In this document: positions 40,000-49,259 of the stretch, one piece after another
How the letters are laid out: each line of letters starts with the position of its first letter
Numbering within the stretch: position 1 is the stretch's first letter
From: DAOTXR01 sp034435375
GTDB taxonomy: Bacteria > Chloroflexota > Anaerolineae > Aggregatilineales > UBA3940
DNA length: 64,000 nucleotides
Direction: 5' to 3'
NCBI GenBank assembly: GCA_034435375.1
Contig: DAOTXR010000080.1
Coordinates: 62,001-126,000 of the forward strand
The notes under the pieces: model-generated
Databases searched by the model: none
What the model was told of the DNA's origin: nothing
The model's input: the letters and a program-made list of their open reading frames with translations, nothing else
Made by a program: the position numbers and the translations under genes

Positions 40000-41724
40000 T
40001 CACTCTAGCATGTAGATCATGAGCTGGCGGAACACGATGATTGTATCGCTGCTCCCGCTGTCTACATAAGGTCCTATCTGACCTTCGGGCGTATTCTCGA
40101 TCTTTACGGTCTCAATCTCTCGCCCATCGACATACAGCGTGATCTGCTCCTCCCTCACCCGCACGGCGACTACATGAAGACCTTTAGATGGATCAATGCC
40201 GCCTGGTAGCGGACCACTTGCCAGGGTATTAACCCCACCTGGTAAGTCGCGATCGATCAACTTGTAAGTGCCGCTGCACGTGATCATGAATCGCCGGAAC
40301 TGATTCTCGCTCCGGTAGTGAAACATCACACCATAGGCGCTTTGAACTGTCTCACACTGTTCGGCAGTGGCGGCGATCTCAGCGTAGAATGTGCTAGCGT
40401 TTATAGTAGGCACACGGTCCCAGAATGCCCAGTTTGACCCTACGCTGACCCGCAGCCCCTCTACTATACTTTGGCTCGATGACTTCTGGGTTGTGATTGG
40501 GGCCCACCCTTCTGTGAAGTCCGTTTCGTATAGTAGCTCACTCTGAGGGGGCCTGTGCCTCGCAGCCCGGCGCTGTACATCTCCGTTTCCTGCCACGATG
40601 AGCACAATCAGGATAACCAGCAATGCTACTGTCGTGGCTCCCGCTCCGAGCCAGAGCCACTGATTCTCAGGTGTGAGGCGCACTGTCTTAGGCACACCTA
40701 TAGACGAGAGGAGGGCGTTGATTCTGTCCTGTAGCCTTGGCCCTGGCATCCTCGCGCCGGGGCGGGGCTTTTTGCCGAGGACAAAGGTGAGATCTGCTTT
40801 CGATGAGTCTTGTCCTGCGGCTTGCTTGTCTTGCTGTCGCCTGGCGTGCTTAGCGGCCTCCCGTGGACTGAGAGGCTTCCACACCCATCCCCCAGCCTTT
40901 TCTGCGGCTTCGGAGAGTTCTTTGGCTAACTCGCCAGCACTCATGTAGCGTTCGCCTGGGTATTTAGCCATGGCACGCCGAACGACGCGTGCCACGTCTT
41001 CTGGGATACTGGGATTCAGGTCCTCAAGCGAGGGAGTGGGGCGCTGGACATGGGCCATCAGTTGGGCGATAGGAGTCTCAGCAGGATAAGGGATGCGTCC
41101 TGAGATCATCTCAAACAATGTGCATCCTAGTGCATACACATCGGCTGCCGGCGTAGGGGGAGCTCCGTCGGCTTGTTCCGGAGCCATGTAGGCAGGTGTC
41201 CCAATCACAGTGCTGCCGGTCAGCTCAGCAGCCGCCTCCTGAACACGGGCAATTCCGAAGTCGGTTAAGTAGGCGTTGCCTTGTTTGTCGAGCATGACAT
41301 TGCTTGGCTTGATGTCGCGGTGGATGACACCCTGAGAATGAGCGTAGTCCAAGGCCGATGCAATCTGATTTATGATTCGCACAACGTCTTGCCAGGGCAT
41401 TGGCCCCTTGCGGATAATGGTATCGAGTGTGCCGCCCTCCAGATAGCGAGTCACGATATAGGGGCGGCCACCTTCCTCGCCGTAATCGTACAACGGCAGG
41501 ATGTGCAAGTGTTCCAGCTTGGCGATCACGTTTGCCTCGCGCTTGAAGCGCCCTATGAACGTGTCGTCGTGGAGCAAGATGCTGGGTAGCACTTTGATCG
41601 CGACAATGCGGTTAATGCTGGACTGAAGTCCACGATAGACTGTCGCCATGCCCCCTTTGCCCAGCACTGCCACAATCTCATATTGACCGAGCTTTCCACC
41701 TATCAGTGGATCGATCTCTGCCAT
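40000..41724 (-). CDS. Membrane Ser/Thr kinase with extracellular LamG-like domain
   Basis: The start at 41724 (MAEIDPLIGGKLGQY) follows GGAGAGAG. The 574-residue protein is close in its kinase domain to the product at 26242: glycine loop 22-30, K44, HRD (135-137), DFG (155-157), APE (181-183). A juxtamembrane segment with basic and Gln-rich sequence leads to one transmembrane helix (about 356-378). The extracellular part (about 397-574) is a concanavalin/LamG-like beta sandwich (YETDFTEGW, NQFRRFMITCSGTYKLI, IGPYVDSG). The same domain is found in the lipoprotein encoded immediately upstream, so both may recognise the same ligand or each other. Confidence 0.94.
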   Translation of the reverse strand: MAEIDPLIGGKLGQYEIVAVLGKGGMATVYRGLQSSINRIVAIKVLPSILLHDDTFIGRFKREANVIAKLEHLHILPLYDYGEEGGRPYIVTRYLEGGTLDTIIRKGPMPWQDVVRIINQIASALDYAHSQGVIHRDIKPSNVMLDKQGNAYLTDFGIARVQEAAAELTGSTVIGTPAYMAPEQADGAPPTPAADVYALGCTLFEMISGRIPYPAETPIAQLMAHVQRPTPSLEDLNPSIPEDVARVVRRAMAKYPGERYMSAGELAKELSEAAEKAGGWVWKPLSPREAAKHARRQQDKQAAGQDSSKADLTFVLGKKPRPGARMPGPRLQDRINALLSSIGVPKTVRLTPENQWLWLGAGATTVALLVILIVLIVAGNGDVQRRAARHRPPQSELLYETDFTEGWAPITTQKSSSQSIVEGLRVSVGSNWAFWDRVPTINASTFYAEIAATAEQCETVQSAYGVMFHYRSENQFRRFMITCSGTYKLIDRDLPGGVNTLASGPLPGGIDPSKGLHVVAVRVREEQITLYVDGREIETVKIENTPEGQIGPYVDSGSSDTIIVFRQLMIYMLE

Positions 41725-41822
41725 GAGTTCACTCTCTCCGTGGGAATGTGCCACAGTGTGCTCAGTGCGTATTTTCACGCTTGCGTGTGATAGCGTCAAG
41801 AGTACCTTGCGGGCATCGGTGA

Positions 41823-42620
41823 TTACTCAGTCTCGTAGGCAGCCAGATGGGAGAACACCACAGTGATGACGTCAAGGTCAGCCTCGACATATGCGCCAAT
41901 ATCACCTGCTGGCATGTCGGTGACCGTGGCTGTTGCCACCCAAATGCCGTCCACGAAAGCTGATAGGGTATTGTCGATCGCCTGCACGCCGATGGTGTGG
42001 CTTCCGGTGGTCGGATTGATGCTCTCAGGCAACCTTCCACTGGCGAGAATTGTGGTCTCTGGCAGGTTGCGTTCAAGCAGCAAGTAACTCCCGTTACATG
42101 TGATCACAAAGTAACGATACTGATTGTTATTGACATAGTGAAGCATGAGACCATAACCGCCCTGGCCTGCCGGGCAGGTAATCGGCATTGCCATGACTTC
42201 GACGTACAGCGAGCTGGCACTTACCCGTGTAGTACGTGCCCAATGTGCCCAATCCTTACCGACCTCAAACTGATAGCCGCCATCGACGACTAAGCTCCGC
42301 CCGACAACGGCGCCGGACGGATTATTGCTAGTGAGATCAGGCCAGCCAGTGCGAAATGTTGTCTCGTAGATAGGCGTCCCATACGTCAGAGCAGGGGTCA
42401 CACTGGCAGGGACGGCAACGGTCAGGAAGGGGGTCTCAGTGGCAGGTACTGTCGTGGTCTCAACAGTCGGTTCAGGCGTTTCAATTGTACTCATCTGAGC
42501 AACCATTGTCGTCGTAGGCGAAGGTACCACGGGGGTGTTGCGTGTGCCCACCGGCGCATTACATGCCAGTATGCTGCTGATCAACAGCCCTATCGGCAGC
42601 GCAGCAATGCTCTGTTTCAT
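41823..42620 (-). CDS. Lipoprotein sharing the LamG-like sensor domain of the adjacent kinase
   Basis: The 265-residue protein has a lipoprotein signal (MKQSIAALPIGLLISSILAC; cysteine 20), a Thr/Pro-rich linker (25-75), and a beta-sandwich domain (about 80-260). This domain aligns throughout with the kinase C-terminus: YETTFRTGW, VGKDWAHWARTTRVSASSLYVEV, NNQYRYFVITCNGSYLLLERNLP, and DIGAYVEAD. Upstream of the kinase by 98 bases on the same strand, it is probably in one transcript. No enzyme motif is visible; ligand binding to carbohydrate or peptide is possible. Confidence 0.88.
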   Translation of the reverse strand: MKQSIAALPIGLLISSILACNAPVGTRNTPVVPSPTTTMVAQMSTIETPEPTVETTTVPATETPFLTVAVPASVTPALTYGTPIYETTFRTGWPDLTSNNPSGAVVGRSLVVDGGYQFEVGKDWAHWARTTRVSASSLYVEVMAMPITCPAGQGGYGLMLHYVNNNQYRYFVITCNGSYLLLERNLPETTILASGRLPESINPTTGSHTIGVQAIDNTLSAFVDGIWVATATVTDMPAGDIGAYVEADLDVITVVFSHLAAYETE

Positions 42621-42742
42621 GGTGATTCCACGCCTCCCCGGTCCTGGATTATCTGAATGTAGTTTAGGTTAGTAGAGTAGTTTGTCAACTCACGGCCCGT
42701 GTCACCTAAAGCCCTTAGGATGTGTGCGACGTGGAGTGTCCC

Positions 42743-42751
42743 TGGTACAAT
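42743..42751 (+). promoter_or_regulatory. Candidate extended -10 promoter of lepA
   Basis: TGGTACAAT, 57 bases before the lepA start. The -35 region is weak. Confidence 0.35.
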
Positions 42752-42808
42752 TCCCACAGGTAAACGGCAGGGGCTGCAATACAACCTTGCAGAAAGATTC
42801 TGGCAGCC

Positions 42809-44614
42809 ATGGAACAGAACCGGATACGCAATTTCTGTATTATTGCCCATATCGATCACGGCAAGAGCACGCTGGCAGATCGTTTGCTGGAGTTGACTGG
42901 CACGATCCCGGCACGTGAGATGACAGAGCAGGTGCTTGACTCGATGGACCTAGAGCGAGAGCGGGGTGTGACGATCAAGGCCAGCGCCGTGCGCATGCTG
43001 TACACTGCCCTGGATGGCCGGCAGTACGAGATGAATCTGATTGACACCCCTGGCCATGTTGATTTCTCCTACGAGGTGTCGCGAGCGCTGGTGGCGTGCG
43101 AGGGTGCTGTGCTGGTCGTCGATGCGACGCAAGGCATTGAGGCACAGACACTCGCTAACCTGTTCATGGCTCTCGATGCTGGTCTGGAGATCATCCCAGT
43201 CATTAACAAGATCGATCTGCCTGCTGCTCATCCCGATGAGGTGGCCGAGGAGATCGAGGATCTGTTGGGGATCGATGCTGCTGATGTGCTCCAGGTGTCG
43301 GCCAAGACGGGGCAGAATGTTCGCGATGTGCTGGAAGCTGTCGTTCACCGCATCCCGCCGCCCAAAGGCAGCCATGACGATCCACTTCGGGCGCTGATCT
43401 TTGACAGCCACTACGACTCATATAAAGGTGTAGTCGTGTATATTCGCGTGGTTGATGGGGTATTGGCAAAGGATGATAAGCTACTTCTCATGGCCACTGG
43501 AGCGCACATTGAGCCAGTCGAGGTTGGCATTTTCTCGCCGGATATGCGCTCGACGAGTCGGCTGGAGGCAGGTGAGGTAGGATACGTCGCCACAGGGTTG
43601 AAAACCGTGCAGGAGGCACGGGTTGGTGACACGATCACGCACCTCCGTCACCCGGCAGCGGAGGCGCTGCCGGGCTATCAGTCTGTCAAGCCGATGGTCT
43701 TTGCAGGTCTGTACCCGGTTGAGAACGAAGATTACCCACTGTTGCGTGACGCCCTTGAGAAGCTTCAATTGAACGACGCTTCATTAGTCTGGCAACCGGA
43801 GACCTCGCAGGCGCTCAATTTTGGTTTTCGCTGTGGATTCCTCGGTCTGTTCCATATGGACATTGTGCAGGAGCGCCTCGAACGCGAGTACGATCTGGAC
43901 ATCATTGCCACTGCGCCCAGTGTCGAGTATCAGGTTGTGCTGCGCGGCAGTGGAAAGATCGTCACGATTGACAGCCCAGCGCAGCTTCCGGACGAGGCTG
44001 TCATTGAGGAAGTGCGTGAGCCGTGGATGCGAATCCAGATCTTTACGCCAGCCGAGTACATTGGCCCCATCATGGATTTGGTGACTAAAAAGCGGGGTGA
44101 TTACATTGCAACCGAGTACCTGGACAGCAGCCGGGTGATGCTAAGTTACGATCTGCCACTGGCTGAGTTAATCATCGATTTCTATGACCGCCTCAAATCG
44201 ATCACACGAGGCTATGCATCTCTCGACTACCACTTCCTTGATTACCGCGCTGGCGACTTAGTCAAACTCGAGATTCTGGTCAATGAGACGCCGGTTGATG
44301 CCCTGGCATTGATTGTCCACCGTGCGGATGCCTATCACAAAGGGCAGGCGCTGGTCAGCAGACTGAAGGAGCTGATTCCGCAGCAGCTCTTCGTTGTGCC
44401 CATTCAGGCAGCTGTCGGTAAACGGGTAATTAGCCGAGCCAACGTCAAAGCGCTCCGCAAAGATGTCTTGGCCAAGTGCTACGGTGGCGACATCACTCGT
44501 AAGAAAAAGTTGCTGGAGAAGCAGAAGAAGGGCAAAAAACGTATGAAAATGATTGGCTCGGTTGAGGTGCCGCAGGAAGCATTCATGGCGCTGCTCAGGC
44601 TTGGCCAGGAGTAG
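42809..44614 (+). CDS. lepA: Elongation factor 4 (LepA)
   Basis: LepA is a ribosomal GTPase that back-translocates or remodels stalled ribosomes. The 601 residues contain the complete G domain: AHIDHGKST (G1), the T of GVTIKAS (G2), DTPGHVDF (G3), NKIDLP (G4) and VSAKTG (G5). Domains II, III and V follow, then the LepA-specific C-terminal domain with the FVVPIQAAVGKRVISRANVKALRKDV segment and the KKKLLEKQKKGKKRMK tail. It is full length. An MFS transporter gene starts three bases after its stop, suggesting cotranscription. Confidence 0.98.
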   Translation: MEQNRIRNFCIIAHIDHGKSTLADRLLELTGTIPAREMTEQVLDSMDLERERGVTIKASAVRMLYTALDGRQYEMNLIDTPGHVDFSYEVSRALVACEGAVLVVDATQGIEAQTLANLFMALDAGLEIIPVINKIDLPAAHPDEVAEEIEDLLGIDAADVLQVSAKTGQNVRDVLEAVVHRIPPPKGSHDDPLRALIFDSHYDSYKGVVVYIRVVDGVLAKDDKLLLMATGAHIEPVEVGIFSPDMRSTSRLEAGEVGYVATGLKTVQEARVGDTITHLRHPAAEALPGYQSVKPMVFAGLYPVENEDYPLLRDALEKLQLNDASLVWQPETSQALNFGFRCGFLGLFHMDIVQERLEREYDLDIIATAPSVEYQVVLRGSGKIVTIDSPAQLPDEAVIEEVREPWMRIQIFTPAEYIGPIMDLVTKKRGDYIATEYLDSSRVMLSYDLPLAELIIDFYDRLKSITRGYASLDYHFLDYRAGDLVKLEILVNETPVDALALIVHRADAYHKGQALVSRLKELIPQQLFVVPIQAAVGKRVISRANVKALRKDVLAKCYGGDITRKKKLLEKQKKGKKRMKMIGSVEVPQEAFMALLRLGQE

Positions 44615-44617
44615 CGG

Positions 44618-45844
44618 ATGTTGACAGCTCCCCCCCCAGCGCCAGGCGGGCAGCGGCTACCAGATCGATATACACGCAATTTTTTCGTCGCGATGGCAGC
44701 CTCGGCATTGTTTTTCGCAGCATTGCAGCTCCTGACGCCCGTCCTACCACTCTATACGCTGGCCGTTGGCAGTGACGAAGTTGGCTGGGGGCTGACGACG
44801 ACGATCGTCTCCGGGGTGGCAGTCGCAGTGCGGCTGGCTGGTGGACCGATTGCTGACCGCCTGGGACGCAAGGGGGTGATGGTCGCTGGGGCGGCAGCGG
44901 CGGTTGTGGCTGGGCTGATCATGCTCGTCGGGCACAGCTTTGTCGGTTTGTTGGTAGGGCGCATTTTGCAGGGCTTGGGCATTGGATTGTTCACCACAGC
45001 CCATAAAGCTCTGACGATCGATCTGGCTCCTGCCGAACGACGTGGTGAGGCAGTCGGCCTGGGCAACCTCACATTTGGTCTGGCAGGAATCATAGCGCTG
45101 CCGCTTGGCGAGTGGCTGCTTGTCGCCTGGGGCTACTCTGTCGTCTTTGTCGTTGACATGGTCATAGCTGCATTGTGCTTGGCAGGCGCCTTGCTGGTTA
45201 AAGCACATGACCACATCCCCAATCGGCGGACACTGCTCAATGGAGTACATGTACTTTTTCCCTGCCGGTCGATGCAGGCGGGAATATGGGGTATGTTGAG
45301 CGTTGCGGCTCCGTTTTCGGCTGTCTACACGTTTTTGCCTTTGTTGGCAGGGCAACGTGCGCTGAGCAATGTGGGGTTGGCTCTCAGCGTTTGTGCTTTG
45401 TTCGATATGGTTGGACAACCGCTTGGGGGACGGCTAGGCGATACAGCTGGACGCCGATTGGTGATTGTGCCTTCACTTCTGCTGGCTGCTGGTGGCGTGT
45501 ACTTACTTTGGACTGCCGACCGCCTGTCGCTCATGTGCTTGGGAGCAGGTTGTGTAGGGTTGGGAACTGCCCTAACTCGCGTGAGCCTAGATACCCTGGT
45601 TTTAGAAGGGGCGCCTGCCGATCTGCGGGCTACGGCAACAGGACTTCAATATGCCGGCATAGACATATGGATTGGGCTGCTGGGTTGGATGCTCGGTCTG
45701 ACGATAGTACGTGCAGGATACGACATAACCTATGCAGTCATGGCCGGGATTCCTGTGATGCTGGCTGTTGTACTGAGCTTTCTAGTGCCACCAGGACATG
45801 GCCTGTCTCTCGATAGAGATGCCGGTCCAGCCACTGGTCGCTAG
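44618..45844 (+). CDS. MFS transporter
   Basis: This 408-residue integral membrane protein has twelve predicted helices in two halves. The loop between helices 2 and 3 carries GGPIADRLGRKGVM, the classical MFS motif A (GxxADRxGRK), and the equivalent in the second half is GGRLGDTAGRRLVI. The helix 5 segment GLGNLTFGLAGIIALPLGEWL resembles drug and sugar efflux members. There is no clue to substrate. It follows lepA by three bases and converges with the cinA gene. Confidence 0.93.
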   Translation: MLTAPPPAPGGQRLPDRYTRNFFVAMAASALFFAALQLLTPVLPLYTLAVGSDEVGWGLTTTIVSGVAVAVRLAGGPIADRLGRKGVMVAGAAAAVVAGLIMLVGHSFVGLLVGRILQGLGIGLFTTAHKALTIDLAPAERRGEAVGLGNLTFGLAGIIALPLGEWLLVAWGYSVVFVVDMVIAALCLAGALLVKAHDHIPNRRTLLNGVHVLFPCRSMQAGIWGMLSVAAPFSAVYTFLPLLAGQRALSNVGLALSVCALFDMVGQPLGGRLGDTAGRRLVIVPSLLLAAGGVYLLWTADRLSLMCLGAGCVGLGTALTRVSLDTLVLEGAPADLRATATGLQYAGIDIWIGLLGWMLGLTIVRAGYDITYAVMAGIPVMLAVVLSFLVPPGHGLSLDRDAGPATGR

Positions 45845-45852
45845 CGCTGCTT

Positions 45853-47073
45853 TTACTCCTGGATGATCAGGAGTGCTCGTCTCAGCATGGCCAGAGCCTG
45901 TGTGGTGACCCAGATCGGCGCGTCGGTGCGAATATTGGTCCATTCATAGGTACGGCTGCGGGAACTCTCTGCAGAAACGACAGCAATCCCTGCTCCACTG
46001 GCCTTTGGGTCGCCAGCAGAGGCAGCATTTTGCATCAGTACCACTACTCCATACGTGGCTCTTTGCTCTTCACGAATGGCCTGCGCTGCCGCCTGTGCCA
46101 TATCGGCCAATGTCCCCACTGGCTCGACACCATGTCGGCGCAGCTCCTCAAGGTTGTCGAGTGTATAGCTCTCTGCGATCAGCCCGAGAAATGCTGTTGA
46201 TGCCGCTGACAGCCGTTCTTTGAGCATGCCCTGGGTCCCTATCTCAAGAGTAGTCACACTTGCTTTACGTTCGCTGAGCAGCTCCAGAACTGCATTCTCG
46301 ACCGTCTCTGTGCCTGTGCCATAAATCCATTTGCCAATACGTTGGCGTATATCTTCTTCAACCGGGGAGATCATGGCCTGGGCTTCTTCCTCACTGCTTG
46401 CTTTGGCTGTGATGCGGATGTCCACCTGTCCGGCGTGCGCAGCTAACCCCACAGTCGGGTTGCTCATGGTCATCAGATCGGCAATCTGGGTGTCGATCTG
46501 GCTCTCGCCGATCCCGGCGGTGCGCAGTACCCTGCTCTTGATTACAGCTGGTGCGCCCAGATAATTCCTAAGCCATGGCAACAAGTCATTGTCGAGAAGG
46601 TGTTTCATCTCACGTGGCACGCCTGGCAGCACCATCACGACGCCGCGCTCGGTCTCCAGGATGAAGATGGGCGCGGTTCCGACCGGGTTCTCAATGGGGT
46701 TAGCGCCTTGTGGCACGTAAGCCTGACGTCGGTTGTTCTCGCTCATCGTCACCTGGAAGCGTCTGAATCGCTCGGCGATCTGGTCGAGAAGCTCCTGCCG
46801 GAATTCTAGCGGGCGGCCTGTGGCACGAGAGATGCCCTCGCGTGTCACGTCGTCCACTGTAGGCCCAAGGCCGCCGGTCACGATCACCACATCCACTCGA
46901 TTCAAGGCGTGGTCGACCACCTCCGCAATGCGTTGCTCGTTGTCTCCCACTGTGGTTCGATACAGCAGGTCAAGCCCGATCTCAGTCAGCTTCTGTGCGA
47001 TGTAAGTGGCGTTGGTGTCTGTGATGTCACCCAGCAGCAACTCGGTTCCAACAGAGATGACTTCTGCTTTCAT
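45853..47073 (-). CDS. cinA: CinA-like protein with degenerate deamidase domain
   Basis: CinA proteins join a molybdopterin-binding-like domain with ADP-ribose pyrophosphatase activity to a nicotinamide-mononucleotide deamidase domain. The N-terminal domain (about 1-170) is well kept: ISVGTELLLGDITDTNATYIA and VTGGLGPTVDDVTREG. A linker domain covers 175-250. In the C-terminal domain (about 258-405) the AESCTGG nucleophile motif reads LEIGTQG (276-282), so the catalytic serine is missing and the deamidase is probably inactive. The length of 406 residues is normal. A single gene convergent with the MFS gene. Confidence 0.9.
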   Translation of the reverse strand: MKAEVISVGTELLLGDITDTNATYIAQKLTEIGLDLLYRTTVGDNEQRIAEVVDHALNRVDVVIVTGGLGPTVDDVTREGISRATGRPLEFRQELLDQIAERFRRFQVTMSENNRRQAYVPQGANPIENPVGTAPIFILETERGVVMVLPGVPREMKHLLDNDLLPWLRNYLGAPAVIKSRVLRTAGIGESQIDTQIADLMTMSNPTVGLAAHAGQVDIRITAKASSEEEAQAMISPVEEDIRQRIGKWIYGTGTETVENAVLELLSERKASVTTLEIGTQGMLKERLSAASTAFLGLIAESYTLDNLEELRRHGVEPVGTLADMAQAAAQAIREEQRATYGVVVLMQNAASAGDPKASGAGIAVVSAESSRSRTYEWTNIRTDAPIWVTTQALAMLRRALLIIQE

Positions 47074-47228
47074 GTTGCCTCGTACTGATGGTGGTGGATA
47101 AACAAGACGTGATCAGTGAACGTCGAGACATCAGGCTACTCAGCACAGTGAGTTGTAACACACACGACAAGGGACGTTGTGTTCCTTGCCTGTGCATTGC
47201 CTCGTGCAGGGCATTTGGGGTAGGGGGA

Positions 47229-47741
47229 TCAGGGTGCGGATCGTCCGCGGGTCCATGTGAGCCACTCGCGCATCTGGAAATCTGTCGTCCTTGTGCGAAT
47301 CGTCGAGGCCAGCTCAATAGCCAGATTCCGCATGAGTTGGTACCCCAGCTTTGGATGCTTACGACACAGGCCAAGCAGCTCCTCGCGTGGAATCAGAATG
47401 AGCTTTGTTTCCATCTGGCCGCAGCGGGCTGCCGCCGATCGCACGCCGTCATCCACCAGTGCGATCTCGCCGAAAGCCTCGCCCTGCCTTATAGTTGTGA
47501 TTGTGATCAGGTCGGGTTCCAGCACCTCGCCGAGTACTGACTGATCGACCAGAATGTCTACTTCGCCAGTGGCGACTACAAATAACTCGCTGCTGGACGA
47601 TCCTTGTTCGAAGATCATGTCCCCCGCATTGCACTCGAAGACTTTACTGATCTCAGCAATCATCTCCAGATACTCGGCGTTAAGGTCGAGGAAGATGCTT
47701 GCATTCTTCAGGACCTCTGCAATGACAATTGCGTCGCTCAT
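47229..47741 (-). CDS. Cyclic-nucleotide-binding domain protein without DNA-binding domain
   Basis: The 170-residue protein is a single cNMP-binding beta-roll. The phosphate-binding cassette reads GEAFGEIALVDDGVRSAAARC (about 85-105), close to the consensus that binds cAMP or cGMP. The C-terminal helices (RKHPKLGYQLMRNLAIELASTIRTRT) form the dimerising C-helix, but the usual CRP helix-turn-helix is absent. It may regulate a partner protein rather than DNA. No partner is apparent: yraN is divergent and cinA lies 155 bases downstream. Confidence 0.92.
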   Translation of the reverse strand: MSDAIVIAEVLKNASIFLDLNAEYLEMIAEISKVFECNAGDMIFEQGSSSSELFVVATGEVDILVDQSVLGEVLEPDLITITTIRQGEAFGEIALVDDGVRSAAARCGQMETKLILIPREELLGLCRKHPKLGYQLMRNLAIELASTIRTRTTDFQMREWLTWTRGRSAP

Positions 47742-47814
47742 GTGACCACCTCACGTGGTATCATAGACAGGGAACTCGCCTGCATTCTAGCATAGCCTGT
47801 GGTGAGGAACAATC

Positions 47815-48207
47815 TTGTCGGAGCGATTTGAGGGACGACGCACTCCTGCTGAACAGGGCCGATATGGTGAGAACCTGGCTGTCCAGGCGCTCATAGCGCA
47901 CGGCTACATCATTGTGGAGCAAAACTGGCGGTGTTCTGGCGGTGAGATTGACATAGTGGCACAAGACGACAAAACATGGGTGTTCGTGGAGGTCAAAACG
48001 CGTCAGGGTTGCACGTTCGGTGCGCCAGAAGAAGCGGTGACAGCTTCCAAGCGAACTCACCTAGCACAAAGTGTCCTGATGTACCTCGCCGATCATGATC
48101 TCAGTGATGTGCCCTGGCGTATCGATGTGGTTGCGATTGACCTTGCACCATCAGGTCGGGTTCAACGCATGGCGATCTATCGCGACGCGATACGTTTCGA
48201 TGGGTGA
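47815..48207 (+). CDS. yraN: YraN/UPF0102 endonuclease-fold protein
   Basis: The 130-residue protein belongs to the UPF0102 family of the restriction-endonuclease fold. It shows RYGENLAVQALIAHGY, then the PD-(D/E)xK-type core GGEIDIVAQDD...WVFVEVKTRQ with Asp, Glu and Lys. The function in bacteria is not firmly known; links to DNA uptake or repair are proposed. A TTG start at 47815 is chosen since no ATG or GTG precedes the conserved region. Its stop overlaps the miaA start by eight bases. Confidence 0.9.
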   Translation: MSERFEGRRTPAEQGRYGENLAVQALIAHGYIIVEQNWRCSGGEIDIVAQDDKTWVFVEVKTRQGCTFGAPEEAVTASKRTHLAQSVLMYLADHDLSDVPWRIDVVAIDLAPSGRVQRMAIYRDAIRFDG

Positions 48208-49153
48208 GGTTGAGACTATCCCTGTGCATGTGCAATCAGCACTTGTAGCCATCGTAGGTCCCACTGCTGTGGGCAAGTCAGAGATTGCCATCGAGCTGGC
48301 TGAGGCGCTCGACGGTGAGATTATATCCGCTGACTCACGGCAGGTCTATCGGCACATGGACATTGGTACAGCCAAACCCACCCTGCAGGAGCGGCAGCGG
48401 GTCCCCCACCACTTGCTTGACATCCTTGACCCAGACGAAGTGCTAACGCTGGCCGATTTTCAGGGCCGTGCCTATGCTGCCATTGATCGGGTACTTGCTG
48501 CGGGAAAGCTCCCGTTGCTTGTTGGCGGGACTGGCCAATATGTGCGGGCAGTGCTTGAGGGGTGGAGTATCCCAAGGGTGCCTCCGCAGCCCTCCCTGCG
48601 GGCCGACCTCGAAGCGATGGCTGAGGTCTACGGGGCGACGGTGCTATATGCCTGGTTAACTGCTGTGGACCCTGCGGCAGCCCGTACAATCGACTGGCGT
48701 AACGTGCGTCGTATTGTGCGTGCTCTAGAAGTATATCTGGTCTCCGATCAGCCCATTTCGGCTCTTCAGACGCGGCAGCCTCCTGCTTACCGTGTGCTGC
48801 GCATTGGCCTGACGCGGTCGCGGCCTTCACTATATGCACGTATTGATGAGCGCGTGGACCGTATGATCGATAGCGGTCTGCTGGACGAAATTGAAGCGCT
48901 GCTCGGCGCGGGCTGGGGCTGGCACCTCCCTTCGATGAGCAGCCTGGGTTACGTGCAATTTAGGGGCTTTTTCAGGGGCGAGACCACGGTGGAAGACGCA
49001 GTCCGTGCGGTGAAGCGCGAGACGCGGCGTTTCGTTCGTCAGCAATACACTTGGTTCAGGCTCGACGATCCGACTCTTGTTTGGTACGACCTCGACACTG
49101 TATGTGTCGGAGACATCCTCTCCCATGTGCGGTCGTGGCTGCGAGATGCTTAG
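48200..49153 (+). CDS. miaA: tRNA dimethylallyltransferase MiaA
   Basis: MiaA adds dimethylallyl to A37 of tRNAs reading U-first codons, consuming DMAPP from the isoprenoid pathway. The start ATG 48200 overlaps the yraN stop; an upstream extension to 48095 is only in the yraN frame-overlap. The 317 residues hold the P-loop GPTAVGKSEIAIELAE, ISADSRQVYRHMDIGTAKP, HHLLDILDP, LVGGTGQYVRAVLEG and the C-terminal RRFVRQQYTWFR. Use of DMAPP ties it to the mevalonate cluster at 35-38 kb. Confidence 0.97.
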   Translation: MGEVETIPVHVQSALVAIVGPTAVGKSEIAIELAEALDGEIISADSRQVYRHMDIGTAKPTLQERQRVPHHLLDILDPDEVLTLADFQGRAYAAIDRVLAAGKLPLLVGGTGQYVRAVLEGWSIPRVPPQPSLRADLEAMAEVYGATVLYAWLTAVDPAAARTIDWRNVRRIVRALEVYLVSDQPISALQTRQPPAYRVLRIGLTRSRPSLYARIDERVDRMIDSGLLDEIEALLGAGWGWHLPSMSSLGYVQFRGFFRGETTVEDAVRAVKRETRRFVRQQYTWFRLDDPTLVWYDLDTVCVGDILSHVRSWLRDA

Positions 49154-49259
49154 GAGTTGTCACCCATCTTCCTGTGTAGGGCACAGGATAGGGCCTGGCA
49201 TAGGCTTGTCTGCCATTACTTTCAGAGCCGGGATTCGGAGCTGCTCTGTGGAGATATTC

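Noticed and set aside
41776..41787. Short palindrome CACGC-TT-GCGTG between lipoprotein and kinase genes
   Set aside because: Five-base arms are too short to separate from chance, and no promoter or T run is attached with confidence.
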